A DNA stretch of 64,000 nt, from assembly GCA_964540965.1 (NCBI GenBank), contig CAZIOT010000003.1:124001-188000 (forward strand). Reading direction: 5' to 3'. The notes under the pieces were generated by a model. That model searched no databases and was not told where the DNA came from. It saw only the letters and a program-made list of their open reading frames with translations. This DNA comes from JADYZU01 sp964540965 (GTDB lineage: Bacteria; Pseudomonadota; Alphaproteobacteria; Rhodobacterales; Rhodobacteraceae). A program made the translations under genes and the position numbers. This document shows positions 9,969 to 19,261 of the stretch, one piece after another (position 1 is the first letter of the stretch; every line of letters starts with the position of its first letter).

Positions 9969-10979
9969 ATGCCCGATGGCGCCCGTCCCGTGCTGGACGT
10001 GGTCGATCTTGGCTGCGTGTTCCGCACCCGTTCCGGGCCGGTCCATGCCGTCAATTCGGTCAGCTTCACGCTGCAACCGGGCGAGCTTCTGGGCGTCGTC
10101 GGCGAAAGCGGCTCGGGCAAGTCGGTGACGATGATGTCGCTGATCGGCCTGCTGCCGACGCCGCCGGCCGAGGTGACGGGGCTGCGCGTCCAGTTCGACG
10201 GGCGCGACCTGCTGACCGCCGATGACACTACCCTGCGCGAGGTGCGCGGCGCCGGCATCGGTTTCGTGTTCCAGGATCCGATGACCTCGCTCAACCCGGT
10301 GTTCAGCGTCGGCTTCCAGATCATGGAGCCCCTGCGCCGGCACATGGGCCTCGGCAAGCGGGCGGCGCGGACCCGCGCGCGCGAATTGCTAGAGCTGGTC
10401 GGCATACCCGATGCGGCGCGGCGGCTGGACGATTATCCGCACCAGTTCTCGGGCGGGATGCGGCAGCGGGTGATGATCGCCATCGCGCTGGCCTGTGACC
10501 CCCGCGTGCTGATCGCCGACGAACCGACCACCGCGCTTGACGTGACGATCCAGGCACAGATCCTCGACCTGATGCACGAGCTGCGGCAGAAACTTGGCAT
10601 GGCGGTGATCTGGATCACCCATGACCTGGGCGTCATCGCCGGCATCGCCGACCGGGTGCTGGTCATGTATGGCGGCCAGATTGTCGAACATGCGCCGGTG
10701 CGCGACATCTTCCGCAACCCGCGCCATCCCTATACCCGCGCGCTGCTGAAAACCGTGCCGTCGCTGTCGGGCCAGCGCGCGCACCGGCTGTCGGTGATCG
10801 AAGGCCAGCCGCCGATCCTGAGCGCCTTTCCCGAGGCCTGCACCTTTCGCGACCGCTGCCCGGTGGTGTTCGACGCCTGCCACCGGCTGAACCCGGCGCG
10901 CTATCCGGTGGCGCCAGGCCACGACGTTGCCTGCCTGCGCGCCGATCCCGGCATGAATCCGGGGGACGGCCATGCTTGA
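9969..10979 (+). CDS. Peptide ABC transporter ATP-binding protein (DppD-like)
   Basis: First gene of a five-gene peptide/nickel-type ABC operon (9969-15774). The 336 residues contain Walker A GESGSGKS (about 45-52), signature FSGGMRQRVMIA and Walker B VLIADEPTTALD. A C-terminal oligopeptide-transporter extension with cysteines (CTFRDRCPVVFDAC) follows. Such cysteine-rich ends carry an iron-sulfur cluster in some DppD proteins. Start ATG 9969 has GGGAGG just upstream. It overlaps the next gene by 8 bp, so the two ATPases are likely translated together as a heterodimer at the inner membrane. Confidence 0.92.
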   Translation: MPDGARPVLDVVDLGCVFRTRSGPVHAVNSVSFTLQPGELLGVVGESGSGKSVTMMSLIGLLPTPPAEVTGLRVQFDGRDLLTADDTTLREVRGAGIGFVFQDPMTSLNPVFSVGFQIMEPLRRHMGLGKRAARTRARELLELVGIPDAARRLDDYPHQFSGGMRQRVMIAIALACDPRVLIADEPTTALDVTIQAQILDLMHELRQKLGMAVIWITHDLGVIAGIADRVLVMYGGQIVEHAPVRDIFRNPRHPYTRALLKTVPSLSGQRAHRLSVIEGQPPILSAFPEACTFRDRCPVVFDACHRLNPARYPVAPGHDVACLRADPGMNPGDGHA

Positions 10980-12027
10980 TGGCAGCCTTGGCGAACCCCT
11001 GGTGCAGGTCCGCGACCTGAAACTGCATTTCCCGATCCATGCCGGGATCCTTCGCCGCCGCGTGGGCGAGATCAAGGCGGTTGACGGCATCAGCTTTGAC
11101 CTGCGCCAGGGCGAGACGCTGGGCCTTGTCGGAGAATCCGGCTGCGGCAAGTCGACCGCCGGGCGGGCGATCCTGCGGCTTTACGACATCACCGCCGGCT
11201 CGGTCCGGATCGAGGGGCAGGAGATCGGCACCCTGGGCCAGGGCGAGTTGCGCCACCTGCGGCCGCGGATGCAGATGGTGTTCCAGGATCCGCAGGCCAG
11301 CCTCAATCCGCGGATGAAGGTTGCCGACATCATCCGCGAACCGCTGGACGAACACACAAGGATGACGCGCCGGGAAAAGCGCGAGCGCGTGCTGGAACTG
11401 ATGGACGCGGTCGGGCTGAACCGCCGCTTTGCCAGCCGCTATCCCCATGCCTTTTCCGGCGGTCAGCGGCAGCGGATCGGCATCGCCCGCGCGCTGGCGC
11501 TGAACCCGAAATTCATCGTCTGCGACGAACCGATCGCCGCGCTCGACGTGTCGATCCAGGCCCAGGTGGTCAACCTGCTCGAGGATTTGCAGGAACGCTT
11601 CGGGCTGACCTATCTGTTCATCAGCCATGACCTGTCGATGGTGCGCCACATCGCGACGCGGGTGGCGGTGATGTATCTGGGCCGGATCGTCGAACTCAGC
11701 CCACGCGATGCGCTGTATGACCGGCCGCTGCATCCCTATACCCGCGCGCTTCTGTCGGCGGTGCCCGATCCCGATCCCGATGGCAGCCGCGCCGGGCGCG
11801 TCGTGCTGAAGGGCGACGTGCCCTCGCCCGCCAATCCGCCCAAGGGCTGCAACTTCTGCACCCGCTGTCCGCAGGTCATGCCCGTCTGCCGCGACATCGA
11901 CCCAGGCCCGCGCGAGGTCGAGCCGGGCCGCATGGTCGCATGCCACCTGTTCGATCCGACATACATGCCCGCGGAACCAGCCGCGGCCCCCGAGGCGAAA
12001 GAGCACCAACAAGGGAGACTTGAATGA
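10972..12027 (+). CDS. Peptide ABC transporter ATP-binding protein (DppF-like)
   Basis: 351 residues with Walker A GESGCGKST, signature FSGGQRQRIGIARAL, Walker B FIVCDEPIAALD and the C-terminal oligopeptide HPY-type domain (PLHPYTRALLSAVPDPDPDG, CNFCTRCPQVMPVC). This is the usual DppF/OppF partner of the preceding ATPase. The start overlaps the upstream gene by 8 bp. The TGA stop overlaps the ATG of the binding-protein gene (ATGA), indicating translational coupling throughout. Confidence 0.92.
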   Translation: MLDGSLGEPLVQVRDLKLHFPIHAGILRRRVGEIKAVDGISFDLRQGETLGLVGESGCGKSTAGRAILRLYDITAGSVRIEGQEIGTLGQGELRHLRPRMQMVFQDPQASLNPRMKVADIIREPLDEHTRMTRREKRERVLELMDAVGLNRRFASRYPHAFSGGQRQRIGIARALALNPKFIVCDEPIAALDVSIQAQVVNLLEDLQERFGLTYLFISHDLSMVRHIATRVAVMYLGRIVELSPRDALYDRPLHPYTRALLSAVPDPDPDGSRAGRVVLKGDVPSPANPPKGCNFCTRCPQVMPVCRDIDPGPREVEPGRMVACHLFDPTYMPAEPAAAPEAKEHQQGRLE

Positions 12028-13733
12028 AGATGAAATTTGCGCTGATGGGCGCGGTGGCCGCTTCGGCCCTGTCCGCGCCCGCATTCGCCGAACGCGGCGA
12101 GGACGGCAACCTCAACATCCTGTATTGGCAGGCGGTTTCGATCATGACCCCCTACCTGTCCGGGGGCACCAAGGACATCGAGGCGGCGAGCCTCGTGCTC
12201 GAGCCGCTCGCGCGGCATGACCAGGACGGCAACATGGTGCCCTGGCTCGCGGCCGAGATCCCGACCGTGGAAAACGGCGGCGTGTCGGCGGATCTGACAA
12301 CGATCACCTGGAAGCTCAAGGAAGGGCTGGTCTGGTCGGACGGCACCGCCGTCACCGCCAATGACGTGGTGTTCACCTGGCAATATTGCACCGCCGAAGG
12401 CGGCGGCTGCGCGCAGGAGGCCAAGTTCCAGGGCGTTTCCAGTGTCGAGGCGGTCGACGACCTGACCGTGAAGATCACCTTCGCCGAACCGACGCCTTAC
12501 CCCTACCAGCCCTTCGTCGGCGCCCAGTCGCCGATCATCCAGGCGGCGCAATTCGCCAACTGCCTCGGGGCGGCGGCGGCGGAATGCACCGATGCCAATT
12601 TCATGCCGATCGGCACCGGCCCGTTCGTGGTCACCGAATTCCTTGTCAACGATGTGGTGACGCTGGAAGCGAACCCGAACTATCGCGACCCGGCCCTGCC
12701 GCATTTCCAGACCGTGACCTTCAAGGGCGGCGGCGACGCGGCCGCGGCCGGCCGTGCCGTGCTGGAAACCGGCGAATTCGACTATGCCTGGAACCTGCAA
12801 CTGGCGCCCGATGTGCTGGACGGCATGGCCGCCGCCGGCATGGGTGAAGTGGTCTCGGGCTTTGGTACCCTGGTCGAGCGGATCGAGATCAACCTGACCG
12901 ACCCCTCGCCCGATCTGGCCGAAGGCGAACGGTCGACCGTCGCCCATCCGCATCCGTTCCTGTCGATCCCGGCCGTGCGCGAGGCGATGTCGATCGCCAT
13001 CGACCGCGACCTTCTGGTCGAGGTCGGCTATGGCACCGCGGGCCGTCCGACCTGCAACCTGGTCCCGGCGCCGGCGGTCTATGCCAGCGACAACACCGGC
13101 TGCCTGGTGCAGGATATCGAACGGGCCAAGGCGCTGCTCGAGGAGGCGGGTTTCACCGACGCTGACGGCGACGGCGTGCGCGAGAATGCCGATGGCGTGC
13201 GGCTGTCGATCCTTTACCAGACCTCGACCAATGCCGTCCGGCAGGACTTCCAGGCGCTGATCAAGGAATGGTGGGAAGAGATCGGCTTTGAAGTCGAGCT
13301 GCGCAACATCGACGCCGGCGTCTATTTCGGCGGCGACCCGGCCTCGCCCGACACGTTCCAGAAGTTCTATGCCGACGTCGAGATGTATGCCAACAACTTC
13401 GAGGGCACCGATCCGCAGGCCTATCTCTCGGCCTATACCTGCGACAAGATCCCGTCCCCCGACACCCAGTGGCAGGGCGAGAACATCAACCGCATCTGCG
13501 ACCCGGCCTATGAAGACCTGGTGGCGCAACTGTCCGCCACCGGCGATCTGGCGGAACGGGCGCGGCTGGCCATCGCGATGAACGACTTCGTGACCAAGGA
13601 CAGCAACATCATCATCCCGCTGGTGGATCGCGGCCGCGTCTCGGCCCGGTCGAACACGCTGGGCGGTGTGCTGATGAACACCTGGGACAGCGAGCTGTGG
13701 AACATCGCCGACTGGCATCGCCTGGACGGCTGA
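12024..13733 (+). CDS. Peptide ABC transporter substrate-binding protein (family 5)
   Basis: Periplasmic solute receptor of the DppA/OppA type, 569 residues. A Sec signal peptide (MKMKFALMGAVAASALS, cleavage after AFA near residue 21) is followed by a family-5 fold: VWSDGTAVTANDVVFTW, the SIAIDRDLL block and LYQTSTNAVRQDFQALIKEWW. The start at 12024 has AAGGGAG and overlaps the ATPase stop. The receptor gene sits third, between ATPases and permeases, instead of first as in most dpp operons. A strong hairpin directly after its stop suggests extra message stability for the receptor. The ligand is inferred to be a peptide but is not provable from sequence. Confidence 0.9.
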   Translation: MKMKFALMGAVAASALSAPAFAERGEDGNLNILYWQAVSIMTPYLSGGTKDIEAASLVLEPLARHDQDGNMVPWLAAEIPTVENGGVSADLTTITWKLKEGLVWSDGTAVTANDVVFTWQYCTAEGGGCAQEAKFQGVSSVEAVDDLTVKITFAEPTPYPYQPFVGAQSPIIQAAQFANCLGAAAAECTDANFMPIGTGPFVVTEFLVNDVVTLEANPNYRDPALPHFQTVTFKGGGDAAAAGRAVLETGEFDYAWNLQLAPDVLDGMAAAGMGEVVSGFGTLVERIEINLTDPSPDLAEGERSTVAHPHPFLSIPAVREAMSIAIDRDLLVEVGYGTAGRPTCNLVPAPAVYASDNTGCLVQDIERAKALLEEAGFTDADGDGVRENADGVRLSILYQTSTNAVRQDFQALIKEWWEEIGFEVELRNIDAGVYFGGDPASPDTFQKFYADVEMYANNFEGTDPQAYLSAYTCDKIPSPDTQWQGENINRICDPAYEDLVAQLSATGDLAERARLAIAMNDFVTKDSNIIIPLVDRGRVSARSNTLGGVLMNTWDSELWNIADWHRLDG

Positions 13734-13740
13734 TGACCCC

Positions 13741-13762
13741 GGGGCGGGCTTCGGCCCGCCCC
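13741..13762 (+). terminator. Intra-operon GC hairpin with TTCG loop after the receptor gene
   Basis: GGGGCGGGC (13741-13749), loop TTCG (13750-13753), GCCCGCCCC (13754-13762): a perfect nine-base-pair stem closed by a very stable tetraloop, seven bases after the receptor stop. There is no T-run, so it is more likely a partial terminator or a 3' RNA stabiliser than a full stop. That would raise receptor over permease levels. Confidence 0.65.
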
Positions 13763-13826
13763 TACCCGTCTGGCGGATCCGTGGGGTTCGCCCCCGACCC
13801 GACCCGCCCCCGCGTCAAGGCAGCCC

Positions 13827-14837
13827 ATGCTCACCTACACCCTCAGACGCCTTCTGGGCGCGATCCCGACGCTTCTTTTCATTGCGCTGGTGATCTTCCT
13901 GATCCTGGACCTTGCGCCGGGTGACCCGCTGGCCAATCAGCCGCTGACCATACCAGTCGAGGTGCGCAACGCCATGCGCGCGGCGATGGGAATGGACCAG
14001 CCGATGTGGGTCCGCTTCGGCCTCTGGCTTTACCAGTTCTTCGTGGTCGAGCCGTCGGTCCTGATCGACCATATCTTCGGCACCGACTGGTCCGAGGGCA
14101 AGCAGCGCATCATCTCGTGGCAGTTCCGCGGCGCGCCGGTGATGGATGTGATCGTCCAGCGCATCCCCCAGACGCTGTGGGTCGTCGGCTCGGCCTATCT
14201 TCTGGGCGTGGCGCTGGCGGTACCGATCGGCATCGTCTCGGCCACCCGGCAATATTCGGCCATCGACCAGGCCGGGGGGTTTGTTTCCATGGTCGGCTTC
14301 TCGGTGCCGACCTTCTTCACCGGCAACCTTCTCATCATGATCTTCGCGGTCAAGCTGGGCTGGTTCCCGATGGTCTATGACACGCGGCTGGTGGTGAACG
14401 ACTGGGCGAGTGCGATGACCCAGTTGCGCCAGATGGCGATGCCGGTCTTTGTCCTGACCCTGTTCAACGCCAGCCAGATCAGCCGCTACATGCGGGCGGC
14501 GATGCTGGACAACCTGACGCAGGATTACGTCCGCACCGCCCGGGCCAAGGGCATGACCGAGCGCATCGTCGTCCTGCGCCATGTCCTGCGCAATTCGCTG
14601 ATCCCGGTGGTGACGGTGATCGCCCTTGGCGTGCCGACGGTGTTCGGCGGCGCGATCATCACCGAACAGGTGTTCCGGGTGAACGGGCTGGGCCAGCTGC
14701 TCATCACCGCCATCAACGGATCCGACATTCCGATGGTGCAGACGCTGACCTTCATCTTTGCGGTGCTGATCGTGCTGTTCAACCTGATCGCCGACATCCT
14801 TTACGGCATCCTCGACCCGCGGATCCGCTATGACTGA
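13827..14837 (+). CDS. Peptide ABC transporter permease (DppB-like)
   Basis: Inner-membrane permease, 336 residues. The N-terminal helix LLGAIPTLLFIALVIFLILDLAPGDP is typical for DppB. The binding-protein-dependent transport signature runs through DYVRTARAKGMTERIVVLRHVLRNSLIPV, and GAIITEQVFRVNGLGQL follows. It is longer than many DppB proteins in the periplasmic loop (residues about 65-110). It lies 93 bp after the receptor gene and overlaps the next permease by 8 bp. Confidence 0.92.
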   Translation: MLTYTLRRLLGAIPTLLFIALVIFLILDLAPGDPLANQPLTIPVEVRNAMRAAMGMDQPMWVRFGLWLYQFFVVEPSVLIDHIFGTDWSEGKQRIISWQFRGAPVMDVIVQRIPQTLWVVGSAYLLGVALAVPIGIVSATRQYSAIDQAGGFVSMVGFSVPTFFTGNLLIMIFAVKLGWFPMVYDTRLVVNDWASAMTQLRQMAMPVFVLTLFNASQISRYMRAAMLDNLTQDYVRTARAKGMTERIVVLRHVLRNSLIPVVTVIALGVPTVFGGAIITEQVFRVNGLGQLLITAINGSDIPMVQTLTFIFAVLIVLFNLIADILYGILDPRIRYD

Positions 14838-15774
14838 GGCCGTCATCAACGCAGAACCGCCGGTCCGCAGCCCCTCGCGCGAGATCTGGGACCAGTTCCG
14901 CACCCACCGGGGCGCGGTCGCGGGCCTTGCCTTCCTGATCTTCATCACGGTTCTGGTCATCATCGGCCCGTGGATCTGGACGATCGACCCCGGCGCCTCG
15001 GACATGCGCAACCGCAACATCCGGCCGATCTATCAATGGCTGTGGGACCAGGGCGCCAAGGTATCGTGGAGCCGCCCGCTGGGCAGCGACCATCTTGGCC
15101 GCGATCTTCTGGCCGGGCTGATCCAGGGCGGGCGGGTGTCGATGGCGGTGGGCTGGGCGGCGATGGTGCTGTCGGTGTTGCTGGGCACGATCATCGGCGT
15201 CACCGCCGGCTATTTCCGCCGGCTCGACGGCCTCTTGATGCGCTTTACCGACCTCGTGTTGGCGCTGCCGCTGCTGCCCCTGCTGCTGCTGGCCGTGCTG
15301 CTTTTCCGCGATTCCCTGCGCTCGGTATTCGGGCCCGAGGCGGGTATCTTCATCCTCATCGTCAGCGTCATCGGCGTGACCAGCTGGATGCACACCGCCC
15401 GCATCGTCCGCGGCGACGTGCTGACGGTGAAAGAGCGCGAATTCGTGCTGGCGGCGCGGTCGATCGGCACGCCGGCGCTGCGCATCATCGGTCGCCACAT
15501 CCTGCCCAACGTGCTGTCGCCGGTGATGGTGTCGGCCACGCTGGGGCTGGCCGCCGCGATCATCACCGAAAGCGCGCTGTCCTATCTTGGCCTCGGCTTT
15601 CCGTCCGACTTTCCGACCTGGGGCAAGATCCTGTTCGATTCCGTCGACCGCATGGCCGATTTCCCGGAACGGGTGATCTGGCCGGGCCTGTGCATCTCGC
15701 TGACCGTCCTGTCGGTGAACTATATCGGCGACGGGCTGCGCGATGCGCTTGACCCAAGGATCCGCGGGCGGTAG
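14830..15774 (+). CDS. Peptide ABC transporter permease (DppC-like)
   Basis: Second permease, 314 residues, with N-terminal helix AGLAFLIFITVLVIIGPWIW, the conserved GSDHLGRDLLAGLIQGGRVS block of DppC, and the EAA loop REFVLAARSIGTPALRIIGRHILPN followed by ITESALSYLGLGF. It is the last gene of the operon and starts inside the end of the upstream permease (8-bp overlap). A 30-bp perfect palindrome begins at its stop codon. Confidence 0.92.
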   Translation: MTEAVINAEPPVRSPSREIWDQFRTHRGAVAGLAFLIFITVLVIIGPWIWTIDPGASDMRNRNIRPIYQWLWDQGAKVSWSRPLGSDHLGRDLLAGLIQGGRVSMAVGWAAMVLSVLLGTIIGVTAGYFRRLDGLLMRFTDLVLALPLLPLLLLAVLLFRDSLRSVFGPEAGIFILIVSVIGVTSWMHTARIVRGDVLTVKEREFVLAARSIGTPALRIIGRHILPNVLSPVMVSATLGLAAAIITESALSYLGLGFPSDFPTWGKILFDSVDRMADFPERVIWPGLCISLTVLSVNYIGDGLRDALDPRIRGR

Positions 15775-15804
15775 GCGGTTGAAAATTATATAATTTTCAA
15801 CCGC
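15775..15804. terminator. 30-bp perfect palindrome at the end of the peptide transporter operon
   Basis: Arms GCGGTTGAAAATTAT and ATAATTTTCAACCGC meet with no spacer. It begins one base after the dppC-like stop, and the convergent DUF3422 gene ends at 15829. The mixed GC outer arm and A/T core resemble the palindromes at 921-969. It probably terminates transcription from both sides. Confidence 0.65.
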
Positions 15805-15828
15805 TTCCGAACTTCTCGACTTTCGGCG

Positions 15829-17103
15829 CTACAGGTGCCGGCGGATCCGCCGCAGCGCCAGCCAGACACCCAGGACGACAAGGGGCGCCGCCATCGCGCC
15901 CAGCCACAGGTCGTCGATATGCAGCCCATGCGCAAAGGGCTTGAGCACATAGAGCACCAGCCCCAGCGCGTAATAGCTGATCGCCACCACGCTCAGCCCC
16001 TCGACCGTGTGCTGCAGGCGCAATTGCAGATCCGCCCGCCGGTCCATGCTGGACAGAAGCAGCTGGTTCTGCGCCGAACGTTCGACATCGACCCGCGTCC
16101 GCAGCAGGTCGCCGGCGCGGATCGCGCGGCCCGACAGCGCCTGCAACTGCGCCTCGGTCGCCTTGACCGTGCGCATGGCGGGGTCATAGCGGCGCAACAT
16201 GAATTCGGCAAAGGTCTGGCGGCCCTCGAACCGCTCCTCGCGCAGGACCTTGATCCGGTCATGCACCAGCCGTTCATAGGCGCCGGTGGCGCCAAAGCGG
16301 AAGGCCGAGCGCGCGACCAGCCCCTCGACCTCGCCCGAAATGCCCAAAAGACGGTGCAGGGTTTCGTCGGGACGGGCCCGTTCGCCAGACATGTCGGCGA
16401 CCAGCCCCGTCACCCCCGAGTCAAGCCGCCCGATCTCGGGCCCCATCTGCCGGGCGCGGGCAAAGCCCAACATCGACATCGCCTTGTAGGTCTCGATCTC
16501 GCACAGCCGCTGCACCACGCGGCCGATGCGCCGTTCGCCGGTGCCGGGCCGCGCCCAAAGCGCGAAGCGCATGTGGCCGGCGCTGTCGATACGGAAATCG
16601 CCGGCGACGACCAGCGCGTCGTCCAGCACCCGCGCCATGGCCAGGCTCTCGGGCGAGAACCAGTTGTCGGCCTCGGCGCCGATGCCGCGGTCGCCGGCCC
16701 TTGTGCCGATGCGGATCAGGGCCGAGGTGATGCGCACCCCCGGCGCCGCCGCCAGCCAGTCGGCGGGGAATTCCTCGAACAGCACCGGGTCGAAGGGCCG
16801 TTCGCCTTCGCCATTGGCGAAGACCGTGTAGGTGACGAACTCGGTATGGCTTTCCCATTTCAGGCGGAACCGGCCAAGGTCACCGAACCAATGGGTGTCC
16901 TCGGGGCGCGGCGGCGCCACGCCATATCGGTCAAGCAGCATCTTGAGATGCGCGTGATCCGCCGCCCGGTCGCGCCGCGCGGCATCCTGCGCCGGTTTCA
17001 GCGCCAGATAGGCGGCACGCGACGGCGCCGCGACCGACAGGAACGGCCGGGCGTGCAATTCATTGGCAAGCGCGTGGCGCTGGGGGTGATCGGCGATGGG
17101 CAT
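15829..17103 (-). CDS. DUF3422 family membrane-anchored protein
   Basis: A 424-residue protein recognised by the family opening HALANELHARPFLSVAAPSRAAYLAL, the WESHTEFVTYTVF block and the C-terminal pair of membrane helices (VVAISYYALGLVLYVL and LWLGAMAAPLVVLGVWLAL) ending in arginines. The long middle region is helical and the layout, a large soluble domain followed by two helices at the end, recalls CorA-like proteins. No function is established for DUF3422 to my knowledge. The start at 17101-17103 is followed immediately by the conserved motif, so it is secure. It stands alone between convergent and co-directional genes. Confidence 0.85.
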   Translation of the reverse strand: MPIADHPQRHALANELHARPFLSVAAPSRAAYLALKPAQDAARRDRAADHAHLKMLLDRYGVAPPRPEDTHWFGDLGRFRLKWESHTEFVTYTVFANGEGERPFDPVLFEEFPADWLAAAPGVRITSALIRIGTRAGDRGIGAEADNWFSPESLAMARVLDDALVVAGDFRIDSAGHMRFALWARPGTGERRIGRVVQRLCEIETYKAMSMLGFARARQMGPEIGRLDSGVTGLVADMSGERARPDETLHRLLGISGEVEGLVARSAFRFGATGAYERLVHDRIKVLREERFEGRQTFAEFMLRRYDPAMRTVKATEAQLQALSGRAIRAGDLLRTRVDVERSAQNQLLLSSMDRRADLQLRLQHTVEGLSVVAISYYALGLVLYVLKPFAHGLHIDDLWLGAMAAPLVVLGVWLALRRIRRHL

Positions 17104-17181
17104 GATGCGGCCAACCTAGGGCCACGGCGGGCCAAGTCCAGAGAAAAGCGCGCACTGCCAAAGGCATGCCGCGGTATGCGC

Positions 17182-17733
17182 TCAGGGGCAAAGCGCCCCG
17201 GCCTGCGCCAGCGCCGCGCCCACCCCCGCCACCGGGAACACCAGCGCATGGGCGGTGCCGGCACCCGTATCGGTGAAATCCACCCGCAACTCGGCGGCGC
17301 CGTCGAGGGCGGCGACAAATCCGGCCATGGCGGCGAAATAGTCCGGCGGCGGCGCCTCCAGCGCCCGCATCTCGAACCGGATCGCCGCGGTCGGGATCTG
17401 GCCGGCGCCGGCATCCCACGACGCCGGCCGGCCGCTGATCGACGAATTGAAGAGGTCGAGCATGTAATCCTCGCCGCCGCGCCAATAGCGGACGATCACC
17501 TGCAAGCGCGGCCCTTCGTCCCGCGGCCGGCAGACCAGTTCCAGATTGCCGGCATCAAGCCCGGCATCCACCGCTGACGCGCCGATTCCGGTGCGGAACA
17601 TGACGGCGCCACGGTCGGTGGCCGCCGTCCAACCGGTGGCGGAAAGCGGCGCAAACCCCTCACCCGCGGCGCTGTCGGCGGCGGCGGGTGCGGCAAGGCA
17701 GGCCATCAGGGCAAGGATCGGCAGAAGGCGCAT
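17182..17733 (-). CDS. Secreted hypothetical protein
   Basis: 183 residues from ATG 17731-17733 (MRLLPILALMACLAAPAAAD), which gives a clear Sec signal peptide with cleavage after AAA near residue 19. A longer frame with another start at 17760 would put residues before the signal peptide and is less likely. The mature part is about 165 residues, beta-rich by appearance, with single cysteines (LVCRPRDEG and the final GALCP) that might form a disulfide in the periplasm. I do not recognise a family. It lies between DUF3422 and the decarboxylase on the same strand. Confidence 0.65.
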   Translation of the reverse strand: MRLLPILALMACLAAPAAADSAAGEGFAPLSATGWTAATDRGAVMFRTGIGASAVDAGLDAGNLELVCRPRDEGPRLQVIVRYWRGGEDYMLDLFNSSISGRPASWDAGAGQIPTAAIRFEMRALEAPPPDYFAAMAGFVAALDGAAELRVDFTDTGAGTAHALVFPVAGVGAALAQAGALCP

Positions 17734-17795
17734 GACAAGGCCCCCGGAGGCAGACGCCAAAGCGTCCCCGCCGGGGGCCTGCCCGTCAAGTGGGG

Positions 17796-18989
17796 TCAGA
17801 TCGCGACCACGTCCAGCGGCGGAAAGCCGTTGAAGCAGACCGAGGAATAGGTCGAGGTATAGGCCCCGGTATTGCGGATCAGCACCCGGTCGCCCGCCCG
17901 CAGCGAATAGGGCAGGTTCACGGGGCGCTTTTCATACAGCACATCGGCCGAATCGCAGGACGGGCCGGCAAGGATACAGGGGCCGGTCGGGTCGCCGTCG
18001 CGGTCGGTGACGAACTGATAGCGGATCGCCTCGCCCTCGGTTTCCGCCAGCCCGCTGAAGCGCCCGATGGAGAGATAGACCCAGCGGTGCATGTCGCGGT
18101 CCGACTTGCGGCTGACCAGCACGACTTCGGCAACGATCATCCCCGCCTCGGCCACCAGACCGCGGCCCGGCTCGGCCATGACGTAATCCACGGCGCCGAA
18201 ACGGTCGGTGACCAGCTGCATCACCTTGGCGGCATAGTCGGTCGGCGCGTCGATCGCCTCGCCATAGAAGGCCGGGAAACCGCCGCCGATGTTCAGCAGG
18301 TCCAGAGCATGGCCCTTTTCCTGCGCCTTGGCCCAGACGGTCGCGAAATGGTCCAGGATCGGCGCCCACATGTCGGCACGCCGGGTCTGACTGCCGACAT
18401 GGAAGGAAAACCCGCGCGGGGTCAGGCCGACCTCTTTCGCATAGTCAAGCAGGCGCAGCGCGGTCGGGCCGTCGCAGCCGAACTTGCGCGACAAAGGCCA
18501 GTCGGCCTGCGACGCATCGACGACCAGACGGATATAGACCTGCGCGCCGGGCGCATGTTCCGCGATCTTGTCCAGCTCTTCTTCCGCATCGGCGGCGAAC
18601 AGCGTGATGCCCGCGGCATGGGCAAAGGCGATGTCGGCGACACGCTTGATCGTGTTGCCATAGGAAATATCCTCGGGCCGGGCGCCCTGGCTCAGGCACA
18701 GCTCGATTTCCCCGCGCGAGGCGCAGTCGAACCGCGACCCCAGGGCCACCAGACGGCCGATGATGTCCTTGTGCGGATTCGCCTTGACGGCGTAATGCAC
18801 ATGGGCACGGCCAAGGCCGGTCTTCAGCGCATGATACTGGGTTTCCACGCGGTCCACGTCGATGACCAGCGTCGGGCGGTCGAAATCGGCGGTGCGGCAG
18901 TAGGATTCCAGACGGCCCGAATCGAAGGCGGTCGCGTCAAAAAAGGACGAGCGGGCTGCTGCCGCAGCCTCGGCGAACGAAACAGTCAT
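17796..18989 (-). CDS. Ornithine (or lysine/ornithine) decarboxylase, fold type III PLP enzyme
   Basis: Decarboxylates a basic amino acid to a polyamine, in the cytoplasm. The 397-residue protein is of the eukaryote-like alanine-racemase-fold group. The PLP lysine is Lys68 in YAVKANPH. Other landmarks are FDCASRGEIEL, FHVGSQ, NIGGGFPAFYG, the phosphate-binding EPGRGLVAEAG and the substrate/active-site Cys345-Asp346 in CDSADVLYE. Ornithine specificity is probable from overall resemblance, but lysine activity is known in this group. The start has GGAGATGACCG before ATG. The 272 bp upstream contain two small hairpins (19010-19025, 19123-19137) but no recognised leader RNA. Confidence 0.88.
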   Translation of the reverse strand: MTVSFAEAAAAARSSFFDATAFDSGRLESYCRTADFDRPTLVIDVDRVETQYHALKTGLGRAHVHYAVKANPHKDIIGRLVALGSRFDCASRGEIELCLSQGARPEDISYGNTIKRVADIAFAHAAGITLFAADAEEELDKIAEHAPGAQVYIRLVVDASQADWPLSRKFGCDGPTALRLLDYAKEVGLTPRGFSFHVGSQTRRADMWAPILDHFATVWAKAQEKGHALDLLNIGGGFPAFYGEAIDAPTDYAAKVMQLVTDRFGAVDYVMAEPGRGLVAEAGMIVAEVVLVSRKSDRDMHRWVYLSIGRFSGLAETEGEAIRYQFVTDRDGDPTGPCILAGPSCDSADVLYEKRPVNLPYSLRAGDRVLIRNTGAYTSTYSSVCFNGFPPLDVVAI

Positions 18990-19261
18990 CGGTCATCTCC
19001 AGTAGACCCGGCCAACGTTATGGCCGCTCAGTTCCAAGGGAGACGTTACCGTCGCTACGTAAACACGTCGCAGATGACTGCCGGCCAGAGGCGCGTGCGT
19101 TGGCGTCTATGGCCCGCCATTTGGGGCATGTTGCCCCCCATTTCAAGTGAAATTTCCGTCAGGGGGAAAATAGTTGGCGGGGTGGGGACAGGGTGACGCA
19201 AGCCGCTGGCGATCAAGGACAATCCGGGGCGCCTGACGCAGGGACGCCACAGCCGCGCGCG

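Noticed and set aside
18990..19140. Possible leader RNA or polyamine riboswitch before the decarboxylase
   Set aside because: Two small hairpins are present (19010-19025 and 19123-19137), but I could not match any known leader RNA consensus.
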